A stretch of 64,000 nt of DNA from Candidatus Fimenecus excrementigallinarum (GCA_018714805.1 DVMW01000024.1:1-64000); one strand, 5' to 3'. Positions 6,071 to 14,986 are shown, counted from the first letter of the stretch. Numbers and translations: made by a program. The notes: generated by a model not told the origin, from the sequence alone.

Positions 6071-8698
6071 ATGAGTAAAAAGTTTGTGTATCTGTTCTCC
6101 GAAGGGAACAAGGATATGCGCAACCTGCTCGGCGGCAAAGGCGCGAACCTTGCCGAAATGACCGGGCTGGGGCTGCCCGTCCCGCAGGGCTTTACGGTTA
6201 CGACCGAGGCCTGCACGCAGTATTATGAGGACGGCCGCAAGATTAACGACGAAATCCAGGCGCAAATCATGGAGTACATCACGAAGCTGGAGGGCATCAC
6301 CGGCAAGAAGTTCGGCGACAAGGAAAACCCGCTGCTCGTGTCCGTGCGCTCCGGCGCGCGCGCGTCCATGCCCGGCATGATGGACACCATTTTGAACCTC
6401 GGCTTAAATGAGGATGTCGTCGCGGTTATGGCGGCGAAGTCCGGCAACCCCCGCTGGGCGTGGGACTGCTATCGCCGTTTCATCCAGATGTATTCCGACG
6501 TCGTTATGGAGGTCGGCAAGAAATACTTTGAACAGCTTATCGACGAAATGAAGGCGAAGCGCGGCGTCACGCAGGACGTGGAGCTGACCGCCGACGACCT
6601 CAAGGAGCTCGCCGAGCAGTTCAAGGCCGAATACAAATCCAAGATTGGCGCGGACTTCCCGACCGACCCGAAGGTCCAGCTCATGGGCGCTGTGGAAGCG
6701 GTCTTCCGTTCGTGGGACAACCCCCGTGCGAACGTTTACCGCCGCGACAACGACATCCCCTATTCCTGGGGCACCGCGGTCAACGTCCAGATGATGGCGT
6801 TCGGCAACATGGGTGACAACTGCGGCACCGGCGTTGCGTTCACGCGTGACCCGGCGACCGGCGCGAAGGGCCTGTTCGGTGAATTTTTGACCAACGCGCA
6901 GGGCGAGGACGTCGTGGCCGGCGTGCGCACCCCGATGCACATCAGCGAGATGGAGCAGAAATTCCCCGAGGCGTTCAAGCAGTTCACCGAGGTCTGCAAG
7001 ACCCTGGAGGACCACTACCGCGATATGCAGGACATGGAGTTCACCGTCGAAGAGGGCAAGCTCTATATGCTGCAGACCCGCAACGGCAAGCGTACCGCGA
7101 AGGCGGCGCTCAAAATTGCCTGCGACCTTGTGGACGAGGGCATGATTGACAAAAAGCAGGCTGTCGCGATGATTGACCCGCGCAACCTCGACTCGCTTCT
7201 GCACCCGCAGTTCGACGCGGCCGCGCTCAAGGCGGCGACCCCCGCGGGCAAGGGCCTGGGCGCTTCGCCCGGCGCTGCGTGCGGCAAAATTGTGTTCTCC
7301 GCCGAGGATGCGGAGGAATGGAACAAGCGCGGTGAAAAGGTCGTGCTTGTGCGCCTGGAGACCTCGCCCGAGGACATCACCGGCATGAAGGCCTCGCAGG
7401 GCATCCTGACCGTCCGCGGCGGCATGACCTCCCACGCGGCGGTTGTGGCGCGCGGCATGGGCACCTGCTGCGTTTCCGGCTGCGGCGACATCGTCATGGA
7501 CGAGGAAAACAAGCAGTTCACCCTGGCGGGCAAGACCTACCACGAGGGCGACTATATTTCGATTGACGGTTCCACCGGCAACATCTACGACGGGATTATC
7601 CCGACCGTGGATGCGGAAATCGCCGGCGAATTCGGCCGGATTATGGCGTGGGCGGACGAGTTCCGCACCCTCAAGGTCCGCACGAACGCCGACACCCCGG
7701 CGGACGCGAAAAAGGCGCGCGAGCTCGGCGCGGAGGGCATCGGCCTTTGCCGCACGGAGCATATGTTCTTTGAGGCGGACCGCATCGCCGCGTTCCGCGA
7801 GATGATTTGCGCGGACACCGTGGAAGAGCGGGAAAAGGCGCTCGAAAAGATTCTGCCGTACCAGCAGGGCGACTTCGAGAAGCTGTATGAGGCGCTCGAG
7901 GGCAACCCCGTGACCATCCGCTTCCTTGACCCGCCGCTGCACGAGTTCGTTCCCACCGAGGAAGCGGACATCGAGGCGCTCGCCAAGGCGCAGGGCAAGT
8001 CCGTGGAAGCCATCAAGGCGATTATCGCCGGGCTGCATGAGTTCAACCCGATGATGGGTCACCGCGGCTGCCGCCTGACCGTTACCTATCCCGAGATTGC
8101 CAAAATGCAGACCGCTGCGGTCATCCGCGCGGCCATCAACGTCAAGAAGGCGCATCCGGATTGGACGATTGAGCCCGAGATTATGATTCCGCTGGTCGGC
8201 GAGGTCAAGGAGCTCAAGTACGTCAAGGACATCGTCGTCGAGACCGCCGATAAGGAAATCGCGGCCGCCGGCATCGACCTCAAGTACGAGGTCGGCACGA
8301 TGATTGAAATCCCGCGCGCGGCGCTGACCGCCGACGAGATTGCGACCGAGGCGGAGTTCTTCTGCTTCGGCACCAACGACCTGACGCAGATGACCTTCGG
8401 CTTCTCGCGCGACGACGCGGGCAAGTTCCTGGATGCCTACTACGACACCAAGATTTATGAGAACGACCCGTTCGCGAAGCTCGACCAGAAGGGCGTCGGG
8501 ATGCTCATGAAGATGGCCGTGGAAAAGGGCAAGGCGGTTCGTCCGAGCCTGCACTGCGGCATCTGCGGCGAGCACGGCGGCGACCCGTCCTCCGTGGAAT
8601 TCTGCCACGAGATTGGCCTCGACTACGTCTCCTGCTCCCCGTTCCGCGTGCCGATTGCGCGCCTTGCGGCGGCCCAGGCAGCTATCAAGAACAGCTAA
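6071..8698 (+). CDS. ppdK: Pyruvate, phosphate dikinase
   Basis: An 875-aa cytoplasmic enzyme interconverting pyruvate + ATP + Pi and PEP + AMP + PPi. In fermenting anaerobes it works in glycolysis (PPi-saving) or gluconeogenesis. The ATP-grasp domain spans about residues 1-340 (starts KKFVYLFSEGNKDMRNLLGGKGANL). The phosphohistidine domain has GGMTSHAAVVARGMG with the catalytic His at residue 455, the same number as in the Clostridium symbiosum enzyme. The C-terminal PEP-binding barrel has LHCGICGEHGGD (Cys829, Cys832). I start at ATG 6071 behind GGAGG; the frame upstream is not coding. It is full length. Confidence 0.97.
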   Translation: MSKKFVYLFSEGNKDMRNLLGGKGANLAEMTGLGLPVPQGFTVTTEACTQYYEDGRKINDEIQAQIMEYITKLEGITGKKFGDKENPLLVSVRSGARASMPGMMDTILNLGLNEDVVAVMAAKSGNPRWAWDCYRRFIQMYSDVVMEVGKKYFEQLIDEMKAKRGVTQDVELTADDLKELAEQFKAEYKSKIGADFPTDPKVQLMGAVEAVFRSWDNPRANVYRRDNDIPYSWGTAVNVQMMAFGNMGDNCGTGVAFTRDPATGAKGLFGEFLTNAQGEDVVAGVRTPMHISEMEQKFPEAFKQFTEVCKTLEDHYRDMQDMEFTVEEGKLYMLQTRNGKRTAKAALKIACDLVDEGMIDKKQAVAMIDPRNLDSLLHPQFDAAALKAATPAGKGLGASPGAACGKIVFSAEDAEEWNKRGEKVVLVRLETSPEDITGMKASQGILTVRGGMTSHAAVVARGMGTCCVSGCGDIVMDEENKQFTLAGKTYHEGDYISIDGSTGNIYDGIIPTVDAEIAGEFGRIMAWADEFRTLKVRTNADTPADAKKARELGAEGIGLCRTEHMFFEADRIAAFREMICADTVEEREKALEKILPYQQGDFEKLYEALEGNPVTIRFLDPPLHEFVPTEEADIEALAKAQGKSVEAIKAIIAGLHEFNPMMGHRGCRLTVTYPEIAKMQTAAVIRAAINVKKAHPDWTIEPEIMIPLVGEVKELKYVKDIVVETADKEIAAAGIDLKYEVGTMIEIPRAALTADEIATEAEFFCFGTNDLTQMTFGFSRDDAGKFLDAYYDTKIYENDPFAKLDQKGVGMLMKMAVEKGKAVRPSLHCGICGEHGGDPSSVEFCHEIGLDYVSCSPFRVPIARLAAAQAAIKNS

Positions 8699-8725
8699 GC
8701 GAGCCAAAAAACAGGCAAAGCAAAA

Positions 8726-8766
8726 CCCCGGCGTACCGTATGCGCGGTACGCCGGGGCGTTTTTTG
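8726..8766. terminator. Bidirectional terminator between ppdK and ahcY
   Basis: A 13-bp perfect stem CCCCGGCGTACCG / CGGTACGCCGGGG with T-rich sequence on both sides serves the convergent genes. Confidence 0.92.
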
Positions 8767-8804
8767 TGTCGAAACGGTTTTGCAGCCGGCAGGGTGCAAG
8801 GCGG

Positions 8805-10049
8805 TTACACGTCCCAGCTGTGCAGATACGCCTCCTGCGCGGGGGTGAGCGTATCAATCACTACGCCCCAGGCGCGCAGCCGGCGGTTCGCAACCTCGCG
8901 GTCAATCGATTTCGTCACCGGGTAAAGTCCCGGCGCAAGCGCGCCGCGGTTTTGGGCGATGTACCGCGCCGACAGCGCCTGGATGGCGAAGCTCATGTCC
9001 ATGATTTCGGCCGGATGCCCGTCGCCTGCGGCGAGGTTCACCAGCCGCCCCTCGGCGATAAGGTGCAGCACGCGCCCGTCCGCCATGCGGTAACCGGTGA
9101 TGTTTTTGCGGCTCTCATAGGTCTCCTTGGCGAGCGCCTGTAAATCGCCGACGTTAATTTCGACGTTGAAGTGGCCCGCGTTGCACAGAATCGCGCCGTC
9201 CTTCATGCGCTGCATGGCGTCTTTCGTGATGACGTCGCGGCAGCCGGTGACCGTGATGAACAAATCGCCCGTTTCGGCGGCCTTTTCCATGGGCAGCACC
9301 GCAAAGCCGTCCATGACCGCCTCCATCGCCTTAACGGGGTCAATCTCGGTTACAACGACCTTTGCGCCAAGGCCCTTTGCGCGCATCGCGACACCCTTGC
9401 CGCACCAGCCGTAGCCCGCCACGACAACCGTTTTGCCCGCGACGATAAGGTTCGTCGTGCGGTCGATGCCGTCGAACACCGACTGCCCCGTGCCGTAGCG
9501 GTTGTCAAACAGGTGCTTGCAGTCCGCGTCGTTGACCGCGAGCATCGGGAAGGCAAGCTCGCCAGCCTCCGCCATCGCCCGCAGGCGCAAAATGCCCGTC
9601 GTCGTCTCCTCGCAGCCGCCCAGCACCCCCGGCAGCAGGTCGCGCCGCGCGTTGTGCAGCAGGCTGACCAGGTCGCCGCCGTCGTCGATGATAAGGTGCG
9701 GCCGGCATTCGAGCGCCGCTTCTATGTGCCGGCGGTAGGTCGTGTCGTCCGCCCCGTGTACGGCGAACACCTCCATCCCGCCGTGCGCGAGCGCCGCCGC
9801 TACGTCGTCCTGGGTCGACAGCGGGTTGCTGCCCGTGACATACATTTCGGCGCCGCCCGCCTGCAATACGCGGCAAAGGTAGGCGGTTTTGGCCTCCAAA
9901 TGCACGGAAAGGGCGATGCGCAGCCCCGAAAAGGGCTTTTCGTCCTCAAAATCCTTCCAAAGCCCCGTCAAAAGGGGCATATAGCCCGCGACCCACCGAA
10001 TTTTCTGCTCGCCGGACGGGTAAAGGGCGAGGTCCCGAATTTCGCTCAT
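8805..10049 (-). CDS. ahcY: Adenosylhomocysteinase, short archaeal/Thermotoga type
   Basis: A 414-aa cytosolic NAD-dependent enzyme splitting S-adenosylhomocysteine to adenosine and homocysteine, recycling the by-product of methylation. Visible are NPLSTQDDVAAAL, the active-site stretch EETTTGILRL, the NAD-binding motif GYGWCGKG, and the C-terminal GHPAEIMDMSF. It lacks the ~40-aa insertion of eukaryotic/proteobacterial enzymes. Some relatives of this short type are S-inosylhomocysteine hydrolases, so the purine specificity is not settled. Start ATG 10049 follows GCAGGAGG; the much longer open frame upstream runs antisense through the next gene. The 5' leader is too short for an SAH riboswitch. 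Confidence 0.92.
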   Translation of the reverse strand: MSEIRDLALYPSGEQKIRWVAGYMPLLTGLWKDFEDEKPFSGLRIALSVHLEAKTAYLCRVLQAGGAEMYVTGSNPLSTQDDVAAALAHGGMEVFAVHGADDTTYRRHIEAALECRPHLIIDDGGDLVSLLHNARRDLLPGVLGGCEETTTGILRLRAMAEAGELAFPMLAVNDADCKHLFDNRYGTGQSVFDGIDRTTNLIVAGKTVVVAGYGWCGKGVAMRAKGLGAKVVVTEIDPVKAMEAVMDGFAVLPMEKAAETGDLFITVTGCRDVITKDAMQRMKDGAILCNAGHFNVEINVGDLQALAKETYESRKNITGYRMADGRVLHLIAEGRLVNLAAGDGHPAEIMDMSFAIQALSARYIAQNRGALAPGLYPVTKSIDREVANRRLRAWGVVIDTLTPAQEAYLHSWDV

Positions 10050-10081
10050 GGCGCTGCCTCCTGCATTGTATGGTTTGTATG

Positions 10082-10110
10082 AGCGTACCACAATTCCGGC
10101 GAAAAAGCAA
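10082..10110 (-). promoter_or_regulatory. ahcY promoter
   Basis: Minus strand TTGCTT (10105-10110), 17-bp spacer, TACGCT (10082-10087). Its -35 box lies 10 bp from the -35 box of the divergent promoter. Confidence 0.6.
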
Positions 10111-10120
10111 GAACGGACGG

Positions 10121-10149
10121 TTGACAGATTCGGCGTTTTGTGTGATAAT
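10121..10149 (+). promoter_or_regulatory. Promoter of the DUF4474 lipoprotein gene
   Basis: TTGACA (10121-10126), 17-bp spacer, GATAAT (10144-10149). Confidence 0.75.
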
Positions 10150-10244
10150 AACCGTGTAGGCTTTAAAATTCTGTATATACGGGATACTTTGCCGTTGATT
10201 TGAACAGCGCGCCCTGTGCGCGCGGGAAAAGAGAGGAACTGCTT

Positions 10245-11171
10245 ATGCGCACGAACGCAACACGGATATTCGCCCTGGCGCTGGCGCTTATTTTGGTGGT
10301 CTGTACCTTTGCGGCCTGCGGCGGCGACACCGCGGAGGAAGAAATTACCCGCTCGCCGGACGCGATTGCGACGCCGGCGACCACGGCGCCGGCCGGCACG
10401 ACGGCCGCAAGCACCACGACTGCGCCCACGACGACGGCGGCCGCGGCGCCCACGACGACCCGCCGCGCTTCCGGCAGCTCCGGCTCGGGGAGCTCCTCCG
10501 GCAGCTCGTCGAGCTCCGGGAATCTTTCCGATATTGCGCAGGACAGCGGCGCTTCGCTCGGCACGGTGGCGAGCCTGATTAACGCGTTCGGGTATAACTA
10601 CGACGCGGATGAGGGCGTGTTCTACACCGAGATTGACAGCTGGCAGCGCGAAGCGAACTTCATCGAGCATTACGACGCGCTCGCCCCCCTGGGCAATATG
10701 CGCTACCAGACCGCGCGCGTGGACTTCACCTCCGGCGGCTACGACTGGCGCATCCAGCTTTGGAAGGGGCAGTACGGCCCCTTCGGCGGCGCGGAGATTG
10801 GCGTGTACAACAAGGTCCCCGGCACGACCGACCAGCTTTACTACTGCGTGGACGACGAGCATATGCTGTACATGAGCTACACGCTGTACGAGTCCGTCAA
10901 CGACTACCGCAACGGGACCAAATTCTTTACGCGGCCCTGGCAGCAGCATTGGTGGCTGACCGGCTTTAAGCTGGCCACGGTCAACCCGGCGGAGCTGCTG
11001 ATGTCGGCGCGCATCCGCGTTTTTGACGGCACGATGGCGAACGCCATGGAAAAGGGCCTGCAGGCCGCGGGCTTTAAGAAGGGCGACCCGGTCCGGCAGG
11101 TGGACACCTACCGCCGCAGCGGGTTTGACTTCTACATCCTCTGGTACCATGCCGGCAGCCTGAATTACTAA
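10245..11171 (+). CDS. DUF4474-domain lipoprotein
   Basis: A 308-aa exported protein. The signal peptide ends in a lipobox FAAC (lipid Cys 25), followed by a ~65-residue Thr/Ala then Gly/Ser linker. The C-terminal ~190-aa domain matches what I know of DUF4474: DSWQREANFIEHYD, WRIQLWKGQYGPFGGAEIGVYN, YYCVDDEHMLYMSY, QQHWWLTGFKL. The biochemical role of this domain is not known to me; aromatic-rich motifs suggest ligand or wall binding. Start ATG 10245 has GAGAGGA upstream. It is divergent from ahcY with its own promoter and terminator. Confidence 0.85.
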   Translation: MRTNATRIFALALALILVVCTFAACGGDTAEEEITRSPDAIATPATTAPAGTTAASTTTAPTTTAAAAPTTTRRASGSSGSGSSSGSSSSSGNLSDIAQDSGASLGTVASLINAFGYNYDADEGVFYTEIDSWQREANFIEHYDALAPLGNMRYQTARVDFTSGGYDWRIQLWKGQYGPFGGAEIGVYNKVPGTTDQLYYCVDDEHMLYMSYTLYESVNDYRNGTKFFTRPWQQHWWLTGFKLATVNPAELLMSARIRVFDGTMANAMEKGLQAAGFKKGDPVRQVDTYRRSGFDFYILWYHAGSLNY

Positions 11172-11194
11172 GCGAGGTCAAAACGCCTGATTTT

Positions 11195-11226
11195 CCGAAA
11201 GCCCGCCGCTTGCGGCGGGCTTTTTC
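11195..11226 (+). terminator. Terminator of DUF4474 gene
   Basis: AAAGCCCGCCGC / GCGGCGGGCTTT stem followed by T-run. Confidence 0.9.
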
Positions 11227-11246
11227 GGACGAAGGACGAGGACGAT

Positions 11247-11834
11247 ATGAAAAACAGCTTTTTCGCCTACCTTTCCCGCATCAAGTTCATTGACCGCTGG
11301 GCGCTGATGCGCAACACGCGCAAGGAGTCCCTAAGCGAGCATTCCTACGAGGTCGCCGTGCTCGCGCACGCGCTGGCGGTCCTGGGCAACCGGCGGCTCG
11401 GCCGGCAGTACGACGCCTCGCGCGCCGCGCTTTTGGGGCTGTACCACGACGCGCCCGAAAGCATCACCGGCGATATGCCCACCCCGGTCAAATATTTCAG
11501 CGCCGATATGCGCGCGGCCTTCGCGGGCGTAGAGAAGAATGCGCGCGCCCAGCTGCTCGAGATGCTGCCCGCCGACCTGCGGGGGGAGTTTGCCGCTTTG
11601 CTCGAGGCCCCGCGCGCGCCCGGGGACGAGGCGCTCTGGGGGCTTGTCAAGGCGGCGGACAAGCTCTCCGCCCTGCTTAAGTGCATAGAGGAACGCAAGG
11701 CGGGCAACACCGAGTTCTGCGAGGCGGAGGCCGCCACGAAAAAGCTGCTCGAGGGGCTCGCCTGCCCGGAGGCCGAGCTGTTCCTGAAGGATTTCCTGCC
11801 GGCGTACGAGCAGCCGCTCGACAAGCTCCGGTAG
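11247..11834 (+). CDS. YfbR-like 5'-deoxynucleotidase (HD domain)
   Basis: A 195-aa HD-domain phosphohydrolase expected to dephosphorylate deoxynucleoside 5'-monophosphates. It shows the family pattern: RIKFIDRWALMRNTRKESLSEH (first His), LYHDAPESITGDMPTP (the HD pair and the substrate-loop ESITGD), and a later KAADKLSALLKCIEE supplying the last metal Asp. Length agrees with E. coli YfbR (199 aa). It follows the previous terminator by ~20 nt, so its promoter is not obvious; read-through is possible. Confidence 0.9.
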   Translation: MKNSFFAYLSRIKFIDRWALMRNTRKESLSEHSYEVAVLAHALAVLGNRRLGRQYDASRAALLGLYHDAPESITGDMPTPVKYFSADMRAAFAGVEKNARAQLLEMLPADLRGEFAALLEAPRAPGDEALWGLVKAADKLSALLKCIEERKAGNTEFCEAEAATKKLLEGLACPEAELFLKDFLPAYEQPLDKLR

Positions 11835-11841
11835 CGGGAAA

Positions 11842-11874
11842 GACGCGCGCGTCCCGGCGTCCGCGCTTTTTACG
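11842..11874 (+). terminator. Weak terminator after yfbR-like gene
   Basis: GC-rich imperfect stem (GCGCG / CGCGC) followed by TTTTT. Confidence 0.45.
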
Positions 11875-11903
11875 GGGTTCGACCGGTTTCTTGGGAAATT
11901 GGC

Positions 11904-11932
11904 TTGACAGAAGCCCCGGCGTGTTGTATAAT
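11904..11932 (+). promoter_or_regulatory. Consensus promoter of rpsU
   Basis: TTGACA (11904-11909), 17-bp spacer, TATAAT (11927-11932): a perfect sigma-A match, fitting a ribosomal protein gene. Confidence 0.92.
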
Positions 11933-11969
11933 AGCAAGGCATTTTGATACAGTTAAGGGAGGGAATCAG

Positions 11970-12146
11970 ATGAGCCAGGTCAAGGTCAAGGAAAACGAAT
12001 CCCTGGATAGTGCGCTTCGCCGCTTCAAACGGCAAACCTCTCGTGACGGCGTTATTCAAGAAGTGCGGAAAAGAGAGCACTATGAAAAGCCTTCCGTTAA
12101 GAGAAAGAAAAAATCGGAAGCCGCTCGAAAGAGAAAGTATAAGTGA
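11970..12146 (+). CDS. rpsU: 30S ribosomal protein S21
   Basis: A 58-aa basic protein of the small subunit that assists initiation near the anti-Shine-Dalgarno. It begins [21 protein letters not shown] and ends in a Lys/Arg-rich tail ([15 protein letters not shown]), as bS21 does. ATG 11970 is preceded by AGGGAGGG. A perfect promoter and a terminator make it a short single-gene unit. Confidence 0.97.
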   Translation: MSQVKVKENESLDSALRRFKRQTSRDGVIQEVRKREHYEKPSVKRKKKSEAARKRKYK

Positions 12147-12156
12147 CCGAAAAACG

Positions 12157-12180
12157 AAAGCGGGCAATACGCCCGCTTTT
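12157..12180 (+). terminator. Terminator of rpsU
   Basis: AAAGCGGGC / GCCCGCTTT stem, loop AATAC, then TTTTGCTTTT. The next gene starts 22 nt later and may depend on read-through. Confidence 0.85.
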
Positions 12181-12202
12181 GCTTTTACACCGGGAGGTGC
12201 AC

Positions 12203-12733
12203 ATGGACAAAACCGCGCTGCTCATGCCGAAATACCGCTTTAAAAGCGTGCTGGACGTCCGCCCCGAGGACCTGCGCAAAATGGGCGCAAGGGCTGTCGG
12301 GCTGGATATTGACAACACGCTGGCGCCGGACGGCACGATGAAGTTTCTGGCGGGCGCCGAACAATGGGTGCGGGAAATTCAGGCGGCGGGCTTCCCCGTT
12401 ATCCTGATTTCCAACGGCACCATTTTGCGCGTGGCGCCGATTGCAAAGCGCTTTTCGCTGCCCTATGTGTCGCTGTCCATGAAGCCGCGCCCGCGCGGGC
12501 TCCTGCGCGCGGCGAAACGGCTCGGCGTGCCCGTCACGCAGCTCGCAATGCTCGGCGACCAGCTGTTTTCCGACGTTTTGGCGGCGAACCGCTGCGGGGC
12601 GATTGCGGTGCGCATCGACCCCATCCCGATGAAAAGCCTGTATCCGCTCTATTATAAATGGAAGGAAAAACGCGAGCAGCCTATCTTGGAGGCCTTCGAA
12701 AAGCTGCACGGGTACGGTGTGTATGAAGATTGA
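12203..12733 (+). CDS. YqeG-family HAD IIIA phosphatase
   Basis: A 176-aa HAD-superfamily protein. Motif I is DIDNTLAPD (nucleophile Asp), motif II is ISNGT, a Lys is in SLSMKPRP, and motifs III/IV are MLGDQLFSDVLAANRCG. The N-terminal MPKYRFKSVLDV is typical of YqeG/PGPMT-like proteins, some of which act as phosphatidylglycerophosphate phosphatase; the substrate here is unproven. Start ATG 12203 follows GGGAGG. Its 3' end overlaps the next gene. Confidence 0.9.
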   Translation: MDKTALLMPKYRFKSVLDVRPEDLRKMGARAVGLDIDNTLAPDGTMKFLAGAEQWVREIQAAGFPVILISNGTILRVAPIAKRFSLPYVSLSMKPRPRGLLRAAKRLGVPVTQLAMLGDQLFSDVLAANRCGAIAVRIDPIPMKSLYPLYYKWKEKREQPILEAFEKLHGYGVYED

Positions 12734-13793
12734 AGCTTTGCAGGCGCTGCTGCGCCAAAGCGAAACGCTGGACGGCGCGCTGCTGGTGTCGCCGGAAAAC
12801 CGCCGGTATTTTACCGAATTTCCCGCAAGCGACGGGTTTTTGCTTGTGGGCGGGGAACGCGCCGTGTTTGTAACGGACAGCCGCTATCTGGAGGCGGCAA
12901 AGGCCGAGGCAAAGGACTGCGAGGTTGTGCTGCAAAGCACGGACGCCGGGCAGCTGCGGACGCTGTTTTCGGAAATGGGCGTGCGGCGCATCGGCGTCGA
13001 AGCGTCGCGCATGAGCCTTTCCGAATTCGGACGGTACGCGCAGGCGCTGCTGCCGCTGGAGCTTGTGGCGGACGACACGCTCGACACCCTGCTTTTTGCC
13101 CTGCGGGCGGTCAAAACGCCCGAGGAGGTCGCGCGCATCGAGCGCGCGCAGCGCATCGCCGAGGAAGCGTTCGAGCACATCTGCGGGTTCATCGCCCCCG
13201 GCAGGACGGAACGCGAAATTGCGCTGGAGCTCGATTACTATATGCTGTCGCACGGGGCCGAGGCGCTTTCGTTTGAGACGATTGCCGTCAGCGGCGCAAA
13301 TTCGTCGAAGCCCCACGGCGTGCCGGGGGAAAAGCGCGTGGAAGCGGGCGATTTTGTGACCCTGGATTTCGGCGCGGTTGTCGGCGGCTACCATTCCGAC
13401 ATGACCCGCACCGTCGCCGTCGGTACGGTGTGCGAGCGGCAGCGGGAGGTGTACGCGGTCGTTTTGGAAGCGCAGCAGGCGGCGCTCGCGGTGCTCTGCG
13501 CGGGGTTTCCCTGCGCCGAGGGGGACGCAGCGGCGCGCCGTGTGATAGAACGCGCGGGCTACGGCGCGTATTTCGGCCATTCCACCGGCCACGGCGTCGG
13601 GTTGGAAATTCACGAGCGCCCGAACCTTTCCCCGCGCGCAAAGGACCGGCTTGTGGCGGGCAACGTCGTCACGGTGGAGCCGGGCATCTATTTGCCCGGG
13701 CTTTTCGGCGTGCGCACGGAGGATATGGCGCTGATTACCCCGACGGGGTGCCGAAATTTGACGGCGGCCCCGAAAACCCTGCGCGTTCTGTAA
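12723..13793 (+). CDS. Xaa-Pro aminopeptidase/dipeptidase (M24)
   Basis: A ~356-aa cytosolic metallopeptidase cleaving N-terminal residues before proline. A creatinase-like N-domain (VSPENRRYFTEFPASDGFLLV) is followed by a pita-bread domain carrying the five metal ligands: two Asp in LDFGAVVGGYHSDMTRT, His in FGHSTGHGVGLEIHE, Glu in VTVEPGIY and Glu in VRTEDMAL. It overlaps the YqeG gene by about 11 nt (an in-frame GTG at 12717 is an alternative start), so the two are coupled. Similar genes often lie directly upstream of efp, as here. Confidence 0.92.
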   Translation: MKIEALQALLRQSETLDGALLVSPENRRYFTEFPASDGFLLVGGERAVFVTDSRYLEAAKAEAKDCEVVLQSTDAGQLRTLFSEMGVRRIGVEASRMSLSEFGRYAQALLPLELVADDTLDTLLFALRAVKTPEEVARIERAQRIAEEAFEHICGFIAPGRTEREIALELDYYMLSHGAEALSFETIAVSGANSSKPHGVPGEKRVEAGDFVTLDFGAVVGGYHSDMTRTVAVGTVCERQREVYAVVLEAQQAALAVLCAGFPCAEGDAAARRVIERAGYGAYFGHSTGHGVGLEIHERPNLSPRAKDRLVAGNVVTVEPGIYLPGLFGVRTEDMALITPTGCRNLTAAPKTLRVL

Positions 13794-13801
13794 AAAAAGC
13801 C

Positions 13802-13830
13802 TTGAAAAACCGCGCGCAATCATATACAAT
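13802..13830 (+). promoter_or_regulatory. efp promoter
   Basis: TTGAAA (13802-13807), 17-bp spacer, TACAAT (13825-13830). Confidence 0.8.
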
Positions 13831-13886
13831 AGGAACGGATAAGAAACAGCCCGTGCTGCGGCGCGGCGACAAACGGAGGACAGCTT

Positions 13887-14444
13887 ATGATTTCAGCAGG
13901 CGATTTTCGAAACGGCGTGACGTTCGAAATGGACGGCAACGTCTACCAGATTATCGAATTCCAGCACGTTAAGCCCGGCAAGGGCGCGGCGTTTGTCCGC
14001 ACCAAAATCAAAAACGTGATTGCGGGCAGCGTGGTGGAAAAGACGTTCAACCCCACCGAAAAATTCCCGACGGCGTTCATTGAGCGCAAGGATATGGAGT
14101 ATTCGTACAGCGACGGCGACCTGTATTATTTCATGGACCCCGAAACGTACGAGCTTGTGCCCATCAACGCAAGCGACCTTTCCGACAACTTCAAGTTCGT
14201 CAAGGAAAACATGGTCTGCAAGGTGCTTTCCTACAAGGGCAAGGTTTTCGGCGTCGAGCCGCCGACCTTCGTCACGCTGCAGGTCACCAAAACCGAACCG
14301 GGCTTTAAGGGCGACACCGCGACCAACGCGACCAAGCCCGCCACGCTCGAGACCGGGGCGGAAATCAAAGTCCCGCTGTTTATCGACGAGGGCGAAATGA
14401 TTAACGTCGATACGCGCAGCGGCGAATATATGTCGAGAGCGTAA
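13887..14444 (+). CDS. efp: Elongation factor P
   Basis: A 185-aa translation factor that rescues ribosomes stalled on polyproline. Starts [18 protein letters not shown]; the tip loop KPGKGAAF puts the modifiable Lys at residue 32. The C-terminal OB domain ends [12 protein letters not shown], the family pattern. In Bacillus the equivalent Lys carries 5-aminopentanol; no modification gene is seen here. ATG 13887 has GGAGGA upstream, and the CD1247-like gene follows 23 nt later. Confidence 0.97.
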   Translation: MISAGDFRNGVTFEMDGNVYQIIEFQHVKPGKGAAFVRTKIKNVIAGSVVEKTFNPTEKFPTAFIERKDMEYSYSDGDLYYFMDPETYELVPINASDLSDNFKFVKENMVCKVLSYKGKVFGVEPPTFVTLQVTKTEPGFKGDTATNATKPATLETGAEIKVPLFIDEGEMINVDTRSGEYMSRA

Positions 14445-14467
14445 CTTTTTTACAGGAGGGAATCCCC

Positions 14468-14893
14468 ATGACCGTTACGGAAAAAGCCGCCTATCTGCGC
14501 GGACTCTTTGAAGGCCTGGACCTGGAAGAGAAAAAGGATGAAACCAAGCTTTTTAAAGCGATGCTGGACGTCATTGACGACCTTGCCATGAGCGTGTCCG
14601 ACCTCGAGGATGAGCTGGCGCTGGTCAGCGAGCAGCTTGATGCGGTGGACGAGGACCTTGACGAGCTCGAGGGCTTTGTCTATGGCGGCGAGTGCGATTG
14701 CTGCGAGGATGACGAATATGAAGTGGAGTGCCCCGCCTGCGGCGAGACGGTCTACTTTGACGAAGCGGACATCGACAACGGCTTTGCCGCCTGCCCGAAC
14801 TGCGGCGAAAAGCTGGAATTTGACTTCGAGGACGAATGCGGCTGCGGCTGTGAAGCCTGCGGCGCGGACGACGAGGAAGCCAAGGACGAATAA
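14468..14893 (+). CDS. CD1247-type acidic zinc-ribbon protein
   Basis: A 141-aa very acidic protein. The N-terminal ~70 aa (EKAAYLRGLFEGLDLE ... KLFKAMLDVIDDLAMSVSDLEDE) match the CD1247 N-terminal domain of Clostridia, a helical segment. The C-terminal half carries CxCC and two CPACG/CPNCG knuckles, probably a zinc ribbon. The tail is CGCGCEACG with acidic residues. The function is unknown to me; linkage to efp is common in Clostridia, suggesting a translation-related role (inference). Confidence 0.82.
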   Translation: MTVTEKAAYLRGLFEGLDLEEKKDETKLFKAMLDVIDDLAMSVSDLEDELALVSEQLDAVDEDLDELEGFVYGGECDCCEDDEYEVECPACGETVYFDEADIDNGFAACPNCGEKLEFDFEDECGCGCEACGADDEEAKDE

Positions 14894-14911
14894 GGCCTGC
14901 CTTTCGGCGGC

Positions 14912-14939
14912 GCGGCGGCAACGCTGCGCCGCTTTTTTT
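14912..14939 (+). terminator. Terminator of efp operon
   Basis: GCGGCG / CGCCGC stem followed by TTTTTTT. Confidence 0.8.
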
Positions 14940-14957
14940 GTGCGGCGCGCGCCCGGC

Positions 14958-14986
14958 TTGAAAAAATACGGATTTTGTGGTACTAT
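14958..14986 (+). promoter_or_regulatory. Promoter of the M23 peptidase gene
   Basis: TTGAAA (14958-14963), 17-bp spacer, TACTAT (14981-14986), giving a leader of about 130 nt with no recognised element. Confidence 0.7.

Noticed and set aside
6404-8857. 817-codon minus-strand open frame opposite ppdK
   Set aside because: Antisense shadow of a GC-rich gene: Arg/His/Leu/Ala-rich composition, no domain, and the plus-strand frame is unmistakably PpdK.
10050-10110. SAH riboswitch upstream of ahcY
   Set aside because: Only about 30 nt of leader separates the likely transcription start from the ATG, with no conserved elements.
11877-11900. GGTTCGAC-like stretch as part of a tRNA
   Set aside because: No acceptor or anticodon stems can be built around it; it lies in the rpsU promoter region.
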